DNA from: Gordius sp. MW1
Taxonomy: Eukaryota; Nematomorpha; Gordioida; Gordea; Gordiidae
Direction of reading: 5' to 3'
Length of the DNA: 64,000 nucleotides
Assembly: GCA_964036665.1 (NCBI GenBank)
Contig: OZ038532.1
Location: forward strand, 20,673,037-20,737,036
The notes beneath the pieces were generated by a model. The model was not told the origin of the DNA and ran no database searches. It saw only the letters and a list, made by a program, of their open reading frames with translations. Both the position numbers and the translations under genes were made by a program. Each line of letters begins with the position of its first letter. Position 1 is the first letter of the stretch. Positions 1 through 10,050 of this stretch are shown in pieces.

Positions 1-640
1 TTGGCCCATGGTATTATCTATTAAGTATTTTAGCTAGTATCTTGAGTATATATAAAAAGTAGCATAAGTATGCCTATCTATATAACATACATCACATTAA
101 GGTTTGCAATCAAATATTAAGAATTAATAAGGCCTATTGAAATGACCAAGATCATATTTTAGTTTGCAATTTATTAGAATATTTTTATCAAACTTGCATC
201 AAAAAGTCTGAGATTTGATAAAATGTTTTATACCTAAGCAAATGAATAGTTTTATGGTTACCATTTTAAATATTTATTTGACCTTGCTGAATCTTTCATG
301 ATTTTAATTTAAAACCATAGACTACATATATCAAGAATTTATACACCCATGTTATCTAGCAAAAATATTTTTCTTATATTAATATAAATATAAACCCATT
401 TAAATCCATGCTTTTGTATTCTTTTTAATATCCTTTCCTAACTAAAATGTTTACTTAGTGAAATTATCATTCATAAAAATTATTTTATATAAAAATGTAT
501 TATTTAGTCTATCAATCTAAGTGAGCACACACATTTATAGTTTTAAGGCTAGATTTTAATTATAATATATTTATATTGTGCTTTTATATAAGTTAAAATA
601 TATTACCAATTTGCAATTTTTATTGATTTGTAAATATTTC
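1..640. other. AT-rich stretch without a gene
   Basis: No reading frame with recognisable similarity and no repeat structure seen. Composition is strongly AT-rich with many short A and T runs. Confidence 0.6.
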
Positions 641-1035
641 TAGACATAGTTATAGCAATTCATATAATTTATTAAAAGCCTTTATTTTAATAGATTAATT
701 ATACCATATTGTATATTACTATTTATATTTAAAGTATATAAGTACTAGACATAATTAATAGCAATTCATATAATTTATCAAAAGCTATTATTTTAATAGA
801 GACCCTATTGTATATTACTAATTATATTTAAAGTATATAAGTACTAGACATAGTTATAGCGATTCATATAATTTATCAAAAGCTATTATTTTAATAGATT
901 AATTATACCCTATTGTATATTACTAATTATAATTAAATATATATGTACTAGACACAGTTATAGCAACATATATAATTCAACAAAAGCTTGATTTTAATAG
1001 CTTAATTATAGTCTATTGTATATTACTAGTTACTA
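641..1035. repeat. Four-copy ~103 bp tandem repeat
   Basis: Each unit begins with TAGACA(T/C)AGTTATAGC or a close variant, at 641, 746, 845 and 949, giving periods of 105, 99 and 104 bp. The first three copies are very similar; the fourth is more diverged and fades near 1035. Units include a CAAAAGCT..TTTTAATAG core. No coding capacity. It looks like an AT-rich minisatellite, possibly a remnant of an unrecognised element. Confidence 0.85.
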
Positions 1036-2785
1036 TATGAGTCCCTAACTTTATTAATTATATATTAATTGCATTATATCATATTCAATATAAATAAGAA
1101 TTTTTTAATTTAAATATAAAGATTAGGTATCTTGTTTGTGTTTAATTTTTTGTTCATCAGTTGTCATTTTCATCACTTCGACCGGATTCGATTTTTATCT
1201 TACAATTTGTGTTAAAATATAATCTGTATGTATGTATTCAAATATTTTTGTATTTGGTATGCATGGCTCTCTTATATAGAGCTGATCGTTCAAAGATTTA
1301 CAATTAAGGGATTCAGTTGCAATTGACCAAAGAGCAAATAACAAATAAATGTCTACGAAAATGCATTTGTCGATTAAAATGTGTGCATCTAATCCTAACC
1401 CAAACCCTAACCTAAAACCCCGACCTAAAACACTAACCTTAACGTTTTCTTCTCTGTAAACCCCTCTCAAGGAGCATTTTCGTTAAATATTCATAGACAT
1501 TCGTAGACATTCATAGATATTTGGTCAGTTAAACTTTGGTCGAATGCACCGATACGCAATTAAGGATTGTAAAAACATATGGATCTCTGTCTAAATTATT
1601 CAAACAGTATCTTCCTGAATGTCTACATAACTGATTTTCTCCAAAAATAGCTTTCCTGTATGTATAAATGTGTCACTGGATGGTATTTATTGTTTTTATT
1701 GTAAAGATAATAACAATATTTCTCAAGCAGGGGTTCGAATTCTTTAGGCATTCATCAGTTTGGAGTATAGTTTCAAAACCATGACTCTGTCTCTAATCTT
1801 GATGTTTAATGATGCGATCTTAATCGGCATGATTATTTATATTTAGTCCGGGATATTCTTATGAAAGCGCTTCCACTGATATTATTAGTCAAGATTTGGG
1901 GGAGGAGTTAGTGTTAGTTTAACTATGGATTATGAAAATAGAGATTAGGAAACGAAGTCCATGATGTCAATATGGCTGAAGATCAAGAATTTTAATAAGT
2001 TCATATTCTAATGTTAAATTCTCTTCTCATCGCGAAAGGATTAACTCCAAATTTATTCCCTCGACTCAATTTATTTAGGTCGCAAACGAATTTTAACATG
2101 TCCACGAGACTTAATAATATATTCTGCATATATTTAGAACTTTTAAATCTTCATATTGATTTTTTAAATAATGTGATTATGCGACATTTCATAAATCAAT
2201 CATAGGAGTGTCATAATATGCAGCTTTTTGTGAATTACAGATTGCTAAATTAAACTGTCAAACCCAATATATGAATGGTAAACTTGCTTAACCAGCAAGT
2301 AAATAATGTTTCCATAATAGGGCGCACGAAAAACATATTTTTGCCTTTTTAACGTGCTTGTTGATCAACAACCACCTGTATCATCAGAAGACGCTCATAA
2401 TCTTAACTTTAATATATTTATAAGGGTATCAAATTTGTAATATACTTCTTGAAGTATTTTATGAAGCTTCTAATAGTGCAGAATTGAAATTAAAACAATT
2501 ATTTTGTATGCTTATTTTACTTTAAACAATAAAAGCTAAATAACGACCGCTTAATTGAGAGAATCGAATGATGTCTTGTTATTGGTTTGATCTGACAAAT
2601 GTATTGACAAAAAAGGAATTACAAGATTTTTAGGGCCATTGATTTTTATGATTCTGCCCAAAGTGGTAGAATCTGGGAATTATGGCCTCATAAAAAATAT
2701 ATTTAACTCATTTAAATGGCTTAAGATGAGGTATAGTCATAATTTTTAATTTCTTATGTACATGTTTAACATTAGGAAAATTAAG
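1036..2785. other. Intergenic AT-rich stretch
   Basis: No gene recognised. A 91-codon minus-strand frame at 1195-1470 has no recognisable similarity and is probably chance. Degenerate CCTAACC-like motifs lie at 1386-1440. A B-box-like GGTTCGAATTC at 1734 lacks a matching A box or cloverleaf. Confidence 0.55.
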
Positions 2786-2790
2786 TATTT

Positions 2791-2973
2791 TGTTGAGATT
2801 GGGAATCTTTATTTACTAGAGAGAGGTTTTCGAAGTGATACAAAAATAGAAAAGTGAGTAAAAACGTGTATATCCAAACTATAATACATACCAATTAACG
2901 ATAATTAGATTGACAACACAACGGTAAACAACATATCCCCTGAGGCACTTCGCGCTCCAATTACCTCTCTACA
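2791..2973 (-). repeat. 3' LTR of the Ty3 element (183 bp)
   Basis: Identical to 6593-6775. Ends TG...CA. The integrase frame runs 10 codons or so into this LTR before reaching its stop. Confidence 0.95.
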
Positions 2974-4352
2974 GTTCCCCCCTTTTCACAGACAAAATCC
3001 TTAAGGAATGCTGGCGGTTTTCGACTACGCTGCGGGTATCTAGGCTCTTCTCTAGGCGTTCCTGACTGGTTTTGCATTTGTTCCCTTATAGCACTTGTTC
3101 CCGTTTCCCTTTCTAATGATATCCTTTGTGGCCACCCGTTCTCTTGTCCCAGTGTGGTCCAGTCCAAGATTTTTCGTTTCCTTATTTGATCCACGTGTCG
3201 GTGGTGTTTTCTTCCCTGTGCCCATACATCGTAGGACCGACTACCATGCTTGGCTTTTATCGTGCCTTCTACCCATTTGCTTGGACCCAGAAACATGCGC
3301 ACCCAAACCAAGTCTCCTACGTTGAACGTCCGCGGGTTCCCGGTCTCTACCCATTGTTGTGGTACGGTTTCCCTCAAAACCTCCCATTCGGTTCGCATCC
3401 TTCTTTTCAGCATCATCTCTGCCGGGCTTTTATTGTTTGCGGGGTGTTTTGTAGATCTGTAGTTTTCCAATAATCTACTCAGCCCTACTTCCGACTCGTT
3501 CCTAACGATGGCTTCTTTAATTAATCGTACGTATCTTTCTGCCAACCCGTTCGACGCCGGATGGTAAGGAGCTGTCCATCGTTGATTAATTCCCCTCGAC
3601 TTGCAAAAGTTCTGTAACTCCTGCCCTTTGAATTGTGGGCCGTTATCTGATATTAACCAAGGTGGATTTCCAAATCTAGCGAACGTTTCGGCCAGTTTTT
3701 TTATAACGGTTGTCGCCGTGGTGTCTTCTAATTTAAACACCTCTACCCATTTCGAGCTATTGTCCACCAGGTATGACTTACCCTTGAGAGGACCCATGAT
3801 ATCGACATGTACTTGAATCCATGGTTTATGGCTAGGTTGACACTCTATCAATGGTGCCCTCTTCGCCGCCGCAGCCGTGTAATTGCAACTCCGGCACCCT
3901 TTCGCTACGCTCAATAATTCATCGTCAAGAGTCGGCCACCATATATACTGCCGCGCCACTTCTTGCATTCGCTTGATACCTACGTGACCTCTATGTAGAC
4001 TTTGGAGTACCACTCCTCGTAACTTCGCCGGAATTAATATTCGTCCCCCTTTGTAATATATTATGCTTTTGACTTCATGTAACTTTGGCAGATGTTTTTC
4101 GTAAGTGCGTCTTAGCCCACACGTGACCATTGTATTTTGTTTACCCCTAATCCACTCTTTTAATTGCCGCAGCCCCGGATCCTCCAAGGTGTGTTGTTTT
4201 ACCACGTCCAATGATATAAACGGATTCATCGAGTCCTCTGGTATTTCCTCGCTAACCTGATACGCGTGTTCGTTCGGATTTCTAGACAAGAAATCTGCCG
4301 CGTTTTCGGTTCCCTTGTTGTATTCGAACTTGGTCGTATAGCCTGATACCAT
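2961..4352 (-). CDS. Ty3 pol 3' part: RNase H end, integrase, GPY/F domain
   Basis: Inserts the retrotransposon cDNA into the host chromosome. The 463-codon frame opens with the end of RNase H (FLSRNP), then a linker, the HHCC zinc-binding module (LHRGHVGI ... CRSC, near residues 120-160) and the DDE core: HVDIMG, ISDNGPQF and SNGLAERY carry the two aspartates and the glutamate. MFLGPSKWVEGTI begins a GPY/F-like module. The start methionine is not a true start: the frame is the continuation of the upstream polyprotein, displaced by the RNase H deletion. Compared with the plus-strand relative, the first DDE strand lacks about two residues (SYLVDNSSKW against TYLVLVDNGTKW), which may weaken the catalytic core. 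The stop codon lies inside the 3' LTR. Confidence 0.93.
   Translation of the reverse strand: MVSGYTTKFEYNKGTENAADFLSRNPNEHAYQVSEEIPEDSMNPFISLDVVKQHTLEDPGLRQLKEWIRGKQNTMVTCGLRRTYEKHLPKLHEVKSIIYYKGGRILIPAKLRGVVLQSLHRGHVGIKRMQEVARQYIWWPTLDDELLSVAKGCRSCNYTAAAAKRAPLIECQPSHKPWIQVHVDIMGPLKGKSYLVDNSSKWVEVFKLEDTTATTVIKKLAETFARFGNPPWLISDNGPQFKGQELQNFCKSRGINQRWTAPYHPASNGLAERYVRLIKEAIVRNESEVGLSRLLENYRSTKHPANNKSPAEMMLKRRMRTEWEVLRETVPQQWVETGNPRTFNVGDLVWVRMFLGPSKWVEGTIKAKHGSRSYDVWAQGRKHHRHVDQIRKRKILDWTTLGQENGWPQRISLERETGTSAIREQMQNQSGTPREEPRYPQRSRKPPAFLKDFVCEKGGTVER
2974..2990 (-). other. Polypurine tract
   Basis: On the minus strand this reads TGTGAAAAGGGGGGAAC and abuts the 3' LTR start TGTAGAG. This is the position and composition of the plus-strand priming site. 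Confidence 0.85.
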
Positions 4353-4366
4353 GAGCGCCCACCTGG

Positions 4367-6559
4367 TTAGGCGTGGTGACCATTGTTCTTTGCCCCTTTT
4401 GCTCTGATCGAATATATATATAAGCGGTCTATGATCCCATACACCACCGCAAGGGCCTCTCGTTCGATCGTCGAATACCGGCTTTCGCTATCGTTTAATG
4501 CTCTTGACGCATAGGCCACCACTCTCCAATTCTCTCCTGGTGCTCGTTGCTGTAAGATGGCCCCTAACCCCGTACCCGAGGCGTCTACAACCAGGCCGGT
4601 CTCCCACTCTCCATTGAAGTACGCCAGAACGGGGGCTTCCGTAAGCGCGGACTTGATGGCTTCAAATGCTCCTTGCTGTTCTTCACCCCAGTGGTACATC
4701 ACGTTCTTTTTCATGAGTTTCTGAATCGGGTGTATGATTTTGGCGTAGTCCTTAATGAACTTTGAAAAGTATGTTGTTAACCCAAGGAAGGACCTTATTT
4801 CGTTTTTGTTAGTTAAGTTTTTCCACTGCTTGACTAATTCGGCTTTATTGTCGTTGATTCGAATCCCCTTGTTACTTATTACGTATCCCAGAAAGGTTAC
4901 TTCCTTCGCCCACAAGATACTCTTGACAATGTTCGGCACGAACCCCCACTTTTGTAACGTTTCTAGTACCTTGAGTAACCTCTCGTTGTGAATTTCTTCC
5001 GTCTCCCCTGCAATTAAGATATCGTCGATGTAAACCGCAACCCCTTCCATGCCTCCTAATATTTGGTCCATTGTCTTTTGAAAAATGACCGCGGCACAAT
5101 TTAAACCGAACGGCATCCGGTTCACTTTAAATAGGCCCTTGTGCGTCGAGATAGTCAATCGTTGGCTCGTCTCTGGCCCTAATTCGAGCTGTAGGTACGC
5201 TTTCGTAGGGTCCAGCTTCGTAAAATAGCACGCATTATCAAGTTTATTTAACAAGTCGTCGATTTTGGGTAACGGGTATAACAACCCTTGCGCGTATTTA
5301 TTTATCGTAAAGCGGTAGTCTATACATAATCGCAGAGTTCCATCGCTTTTTTTCACGGGTACCACTGGGCTGGCCCATCTTGAGAAATCGATTGGTTCAT
5401 TCACCCCGTCCTTGACCCATTTATCCAGCTCTTCTTCTACTTCTTTCTTCCACGCCATCGGCACCCTTCGTGCGGGGATAAATACGGGATCTATGCCCTC
5501 TTTTAACGGTACTTCCACCGTTATTCCCTTGACTGCTTTCGGGAATTCGTTTAGCTGACCGCCCCATTGTTTCATCACGTGCTGGATCGCGGACCTGGTA
5601 TCCTTGGGTCTTTCTACGTAATTGACCGCGAACCGTTCCGCCGCAGCTCTAGAGTTCCAACGTATTTGACGCCAGATTTCGGGTTCAAATTCTTTTATCC
5701 AATCGATCCCGCACAGCGGCGGCCCCGCTACGTCTGCTATTAATAACGACAGCTGTTTCCTCGTGTTACCCATTCGGACATCGGCTTGTACCTTGGCTAC
5801 GATCTTTATTTCCTCGTGGCCATACGCGTACACTGTCGGGACGGGCTCCTTGTTGCGTGGGATCTCCTTCGCCCATCTTCGCGCCGGTATTATCGATACC
5901 GTGGCGCCGGTATCGAAGATGCATTGGAATAATTCGTTATTAATAAATATATCTATAGTTAACACATCTAAAGCATGTTTTAACCTGGGAATTCGGACCG
6001 GCCCAAGCCACGCTTCTCGTCCCGCCACTACGCTCCACGCTTCTTCGGACCCGTCTTGCAAAGTGCTTAGCCCCCCGTTTATCGTCTCGGCCGTTAACGC
6101 TAGCTCGCGTAGGCGGTCCCATTTGATGTCCTTTTCTGCCAACAGTCTCGCCTGTAAGTTTCTATCGCGCAATCCTATAATGAATTGGTCGACGATTCTG
6201 TTCTGCAATTCTTCGTTTCCGAAGTTGCAGCTGTTAGCTCCTGCCTTGAGTCTATTAGCATACGTGTCTATCGACTCTCCCTGGTTTTGTCGGACCTTTG
6301 AAAATTCATATCTCTTTGCCCTCGCGCATGAATTCCTTTGGAATAATTTTTTTAATCGATTTTTAGCTTCCTCGTATGTAATTCCTGTCAACTCTTGAGG
6401 TCTATAATCCTCTAGTATTAATTGGAATGCCTCCCCATCAAGGCTGGTTAATAATAGAGCTGCTTTTTGTTCATCTGTATCCGTCTTATTGCTCCTTAGG
6501 AACAGCTCGAATTGCGTTATAAAAGCGTCGATGTTAGCCGTTGTTTTATATTTCTGCAT
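4367..6559 (-). CDS. Ty3 gag-protease-RT-RNase H polyprotein (interrupted)
   Basis: A 730-codon frame starting 34 bp inside the 5' LTR. Residues ~1-165 are a Gag capsid-like region (ESIDTYANRLKAG). No CCHC zinc knuckle is visible between Gag and protease, which is unusual for Ty3 elements. Protease follows at IFDTGATVSIIPA (~residues 215-230). RT has LCIDYRFTIN, FTKLDPTKAY with the first catalytic Asp, MPFGLNCA and YIDDILIAG with the catalytic pair. RNase H begins at VVDASGTGLGAIL and reaches REALAVVYG, then the frame is lost: about 52 nt present in the relative at 60940 are absent here, so the last residues before the stop are out of frame. Gag and Pol share one frame with no frameshift signal. 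Confidence 0.94.
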   Translation of the reverse strand: MQKYKTTANIDAFITQFELFLRSNKTDTDEQKAALLLTSLDGEAFQLILEDYRPQELTGITYEEAKNRLKKLFQRNSCARAKRYEFSKVRQNQGESIDTYANRLKAGANSCNFGNEELQNRIVDQFIIGLRDRNLQARLLAEKDIKWDRLRELALTAETINGGLSTLQDGSEEAWSVVAGREAWLGPVRIPRLKHALDVLTIDIFINNELFQCIFDTGATVSIIPARRWAKEIPRNKEPVPTVYAYGHEEIKIVAKVQADVRMGNTRKQLSLLIADVAGPPLCGIDWIKEFEPEIWRQIRWNSRAAAERFAVNYVERPKDTRSAIQHVMKQWGGQLNEFPKAVKGITVEVPLKEGIDPVFIPARRVPMAWKKEVEEELDKWVKDGVNEPIDFSRWASPVVPVKKSDGTLRLCIDYRFTINKYAQGLLYPLPKIDDLLNKLDNACYFTKLDPTKAYLQLELGPETSQRLTISTHKGLFKVNRMPFGLNCAAVIFQKTMDQILGGMEGVAVYIDDILIAGETEEIHNERLLKVLETLQKWGFVPNIVKSILWAKEVTFLGYVISNKGIRINDNKAELVKQWKNLTNKNEIRSFLGLTTYFSKFIKDYAKIIHPIQKLMKKNVMYHWGEEQQGAFEAIKSALTEAPVLAYFNGEWETGLVVDASGTGLGAILQQRAPGENWRVVAYASRALNDSESRYSTIEREALAVVYGIIDRLYIYSIRAKGAKNNGHHA

Positions 6560-6571
6560 TACCGCGTAGGT

Positions 6572-6592
6572 TCCACGACTCGCAGCGCCAAC
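6572..6592 (-). other. Primer binding site
   Basis: Directly inside the 5' LTR the minus strand reads GTTGGCGCTGCGAGTCG. The TGGCG start matches the complement of a tRNA CCA end; TGGCGCAGTCG-like sites in some insect Ty3 elements use a tRNA-Ser, so that is a possible but unproven primer. Confidence 0.7.
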
Positions 6593-6775
6593 TGTTGAGA
6601 TTGGGAATCTTTATTTACTAGAGAGAGGTTTTCGAAGTGATACAAAAATAGAAAAGTGAGTAAAAACGTGTATATCCAAACTATAATACATACCAATTAA
6701 CGATAATTAGATTGACAACACAACGGTAAACAACATATCCCCTGAGGCACTTCGCGCTCCAATTACCTCTCTACA
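6593..6775 (-). repeat. 5' LTR of the Ty3 element (183 bp)
   Basis: Identical to 2791-2973; followed by the target duplication TATTT. Confidence 0.95.
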
Positions 6776-6780
6776 TATTT

Positions 6781-7137
6781 GGTTACAATTATCTTTGGTG
6801 CTCTACCAATGCAAAGTGCTTATGTTGGGATAAATAAGGGCTGAGGCCTTTTAACCTTCCATATGTAAAAATTTGGGTTACAAAATTTCTTTTTTATAAC
6901 TCTCCATTTAAAGTCCCTCCTTTAAATTTTGCAGCGAATGACCTTAAGAACTGATGGAAAGAGCAATAATGTATGTAATTTATTTGAGTACAACAGATAT
7001 TCAACAATTAAGATTTGATAAAATAAATTGAGCTAGTACTGTGTTAAATTAAATAAGAATCAGCCAAAATGTTGGTTTGTACAAAAACACCGATCTATTT
7101 TTACTGACAATATATTTGTGTACTCGACGCTAGCTAC
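6781..7137. other. Spacer between two Ty3 elements
   Basis: AT-rich, no gene or repeat recognised. Confidence 0.5.
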
Positions 7138-7347
7138 TGTAGTGAAGCGACTTCATTTACCCCAAAAGAAATTTGGTAGGGATACGCACAAGGTTAAAAG
7201 AGAAAGAGTACGTGAGGAGAATTAACTTGAATTTATATGTTTATCGTTACTTACAAAACTTATTGATATATAAAGGCGCGATTTATATATTCCTTACTAT
7301 TGTTATGATTTCGATATAATAAAATACACTACCAACCCTTTTTACTA
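7138..7347 (+). repeat. 5' LTR of the CsRn1/mag-like element
   Basis: About 210 bp, TGTAGTGAAGCGACTTC...CCCTTTTTACTA. Matches 10051-10215 plus 10417-10461 with scattered substitutions. Confidence 0.85.
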
Positions 7348-7452
7348 GAAAATGGTGACCCCGAATTTAGAACAATCCTATGAATTAGTTAGTTATCGCT
7401 CGGTGACAATCATTTTTTTTCAAATTGTATTCGTTTATAAATTGGTTTCTAG

Positions 7453-8015
7453 ATGGAAAATCTTACAGATAAACAGAAATTCGATACTGCTATTCAGGTG
7501 AAATACCCACGTTTTATCGCAGGAATGTTAGAATCTGGCTGGCTCACACAGAGGCCGTATTCTAAGGAAGAAGAATTACCTCTGAAAAGTCAAAATTTTG
7601 TTACATAATTGACGCGTTACCCCCCCCCCCCCCACCCTAAATCGGCGAAGAAGTAGAGGACTTAATTATTAACATACCATCTGCTCAACCATTTCAAAAA
7701 ATCAATGATGCAGTTATCAAAGAGTCGGAAAGTCAGATAAATCAAAATCATTGGAATTCTAACAGGGGTTGACCTAGAAGATATAACTCCAGCACAACTT
7801 TTGAGGTACACGCAGAAATTATTAGGAACATATATTCTCAATCAAAAGATTTTAAAGGGGATTTGGCTCGACAAATTGCCACATGAACTCACCCCCATAC
7901 CAGCTTCTTTTACCGAGGATACTTCAATTGACAAATTGGCGGAAACGCAGACCACATCGTTTTGGTTAAAAACCAAATTTTGTCACTACCATCCATAACC
8001 CCAAAAAAGCCCCCG
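7453..8015 (+). pseudogene. Gag pseudogene of the CsRn1/mag-like element
   Basis: Starts at ATG 7453 (MENLTDKQKFD), about 100 bp after the primer site. The first frame stops near 7608 just before a long C run at 7621-7633, which is a likely slippage site. The recognisable core is at 7801-7998: LLGTYILNQKILKGIWLDKL then SFTEDTSIDKLAETQTT, the capsid pattern (LWLQRLP ... LDKLAE in relatives) typical of CsRn1/mag Gags. Several frameshifts and stops; not functional. Confidence 0.8.
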
Positions 8016-8279
8016 CTAATGAAAATCCTAGGGAACTAACAGACGTTTTATTTGCTATTAATAGGACTTTAGAAAAGATAGGTCAACCCCAGAACAGCAT
8101 AACCCATTTTCATCCATCGATAATTTCCAACAATAGAACAAGGTGCTAGTACCATAGCACCTTCGGAGCAAATGAGAGAAAATGTGTACAACCCTGTTAT
8201 TTTGGACATATTTTAAAAAGACAGGTTAACCAGTAATGGCGCTAGCTGGACCTGGCCAAATAAACTATAATCGCCTTTT

Positions 8280-8790
8280 TTACGTATATGACAAAATATC
8301 AAGCCTACGATATTCAATTGATACAGGAGCTTAAATTAGTGAAATTCCTCCAACGACTAAAACGAAGGTAAGAGTAAATAAATTTTGTTTACAAGTCAAA
8401 ACAAAGTTTAATTAAAGCAACTAATTTAGCTTTTTTGAAACCAAAGAGTTTAACATTAACCACAGAAGCTTCGACCATATCAGTGAGGAGTTCTGCATCA
8501 GGTAAGTAATAACAAACAAGAACCATATATCATCAGCTCAAACACGCTATATTACATTTAGTCGAAAGTTACTAGCTCTTTATCTATCGATTAAACATTT
8601 CAGATACACTTGAGGGGCGCAATTTTACCATATTTACGGACAAAAAACCTTTAATTTATGTTTTCCAGGCAAAAATTATCGTTGCTCACCACGGGAGATC
8701 CGACATTTAGATTATGCTCAATTTAGTATCGACATTTGTTTTATAAAAGATAATAGCAATATTACAGCGGACACACTATTCCCGATCAGA
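8280..8790 (+). pseudogene. Protease and RNase H remnants, RT missing
   Basis: SLRYSIDTGA at ~8305-8331 is the retropepsin active-site region (DTG at 8320). About 100 bp later the frame KPKSLTLTTEAS resembles the first strand of RNase H, and 8561-8668 encodes RKLLALYLSIKHFRYTLEG then TDKKPLIYVF, the rest of RNase H. The whole RT palm and fingers, normally over 500 bp between these domains, are absent, so a deletion removed RT. Multiple stops remain. Confidence 0.82.
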
Positions 8791-8959
8791 TATAGCTTCT
8801 TTAGCTTTACCTAATTGTCCAAATGAGAATCAAATAGTTTTACACCAAAAGAATGATACTGATTATTGATGAACACAAAATCTTTACGTCTAGTAAAATT
8901 AAAAAGTCCAGGCTGTCAGGAAGACATTCTTTGCGACATATCGACAGGTTCCCCTCGCT

Positions 8960-9930
8960 CACTTATACCAACAAACCTGGGGAAGAATTTCTTCAATCAC
9001 TTTCACTCTCTATCACATGCAGGGATTCGGGCAACCCAAAGATAGACTCGCAGTTTTATGATATAGATAGTCGAAATTAGACAAAAGAATGCATGAAATG
9101 CCGAAGATCTAAGGTGAACAAACATACAATTACTTCACCTGGCAACGACACCGACGAAAGGTTCGGTCACGTGCATTTGGATGTGGTGGGTCCTTTGCCA
9201 CCTTCATCTCACTACACCACTATTTTTACAGCCATCGATCTACGAGATGGTAATTGCAATACCAGTCAACGAGATATCAGCAGAAAATTTGGCTAAAATA
9301 TTTATTGAACATTGGATTGCCAATTTTGGTGTTCCAAAGGTAATAACTACTGATAGAGGTACCCAATTCACATCCAGTTTAATCGAAAATTGTCATCCAC
9401 ACTGGGATCTGACCATGTCAAGACTAGATCCTACCATCCGTGTTCTAACGGTTTAGTTGAGCGGTTTCATAAGCAATTGAAAGCTTCTATCACGGCGCAG
9501 GAGGATGCGATAAAATGGAGTGAAACGCTACCAATAATTTTTCTGAGCATTAGGTCGACGATCAAAGAGGATATCGGATACACTCCCTCGGAAATGGTTT
9601 ATGAAACGACGTTAAGGCTACCAGGAGAATTTTTTCAAAATTCTCTAATAGACTCATCAAAATAGGTTATGTAATAAGACTTAGAGAGCTAATGCAAAAT
9701 TTAAAATTTTTTCCAACCAGGAGGCAGGATAAGAAGGAATGTATCCATAAAAATTTAAAAATGACACTGTCAGAAAATCTTTATAACCCCCATATGATGG
9801 ACCTTTTAAAGTACTAAAAAGGGAAAAGAAATTTTTCAAAGTAAAAAAAGGTAATAAAGAGAAAACTATATCAATTGACAGATTTAAACAGTATCAATCG
9901 ACAGATTTAAACCAGCGTGGGTCTAGACAA
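8960..9930 (+). pseudogene. Integrase pseudogene of the CsRn1/mag-like element
   Basis: Pieces in three frames together cover an integrase. The zinc-binding part is reduced to SLSHAGIRA and KCRRSKVNKH. The core shows HLDVVGPLPPS (first Asp at 9180), ITTDRGTQFTS (second Asp at 9352) and SNGLVERFHKQLK (Glu at 9459). YTPSEMVYETTLRLPGEFF follows, then near 9790-9915 PYDGPFKVLKREKKFFKV and ISIDRFKQY, the usual C-terminal tail. Frameshifts lie near 9085, 9265 and 9400. Not functional. Confidence 0.88.
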
Positions 9931-10050
9931 AGAAAGAAGGATGTAACATTTTACCTGTCCAACAACGTACTGCTAGATATGAAAATATATAACTACTACA
10001 CAAAAATATTCATCTTATAAATTCTTTTATTTTTTTAGAGGGGGAGTTTC

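Larger units (their letters stand above)
2791..6775 (-). mobile_element. Compact Ty3-type LTR retrotransposon, identical LTRs
   Basis: A 3,985 bp element bounded by two 183 bp LTRs that I read as identical base for base, each TGTTGAGA...CTCTCTACA on the plus strand, flanked by the 5 bp target duplication TATTT (2786-2790 and 6776-6780). The inside holds a primer binding site beside the right LTR, a polypurine tract beside the left LTR, and gag-protease-RT-RNase H-integrase in that order, which is the Ty3 order. Identical LTRs imply a very recent insertion. The copy is nevertheless defective: about 52 nt are missing inside RNase H. It is closely related to the element at 58847-62755. Confidence 0.96.

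Noticed and set aside
1386..1440. Interstitial telomere repeat (CCTAACC motifs; also near 19780)
   Set aside because: Only a few irregular units; no sustained TTAGG, TTAGGG or other telomere array.
1725..1760. tRNA or tRNA-derived SINE (GGTTCGAATTC B box)
   Set aside because: No A box at the right distance, no cloverleaf, no acceptor stem.
3095..3816. Plus-strand frames opposite the Ty3 integrase
   Set aside because: Antisense shadows of a well-supported minus-strand pol; no independent similarity.
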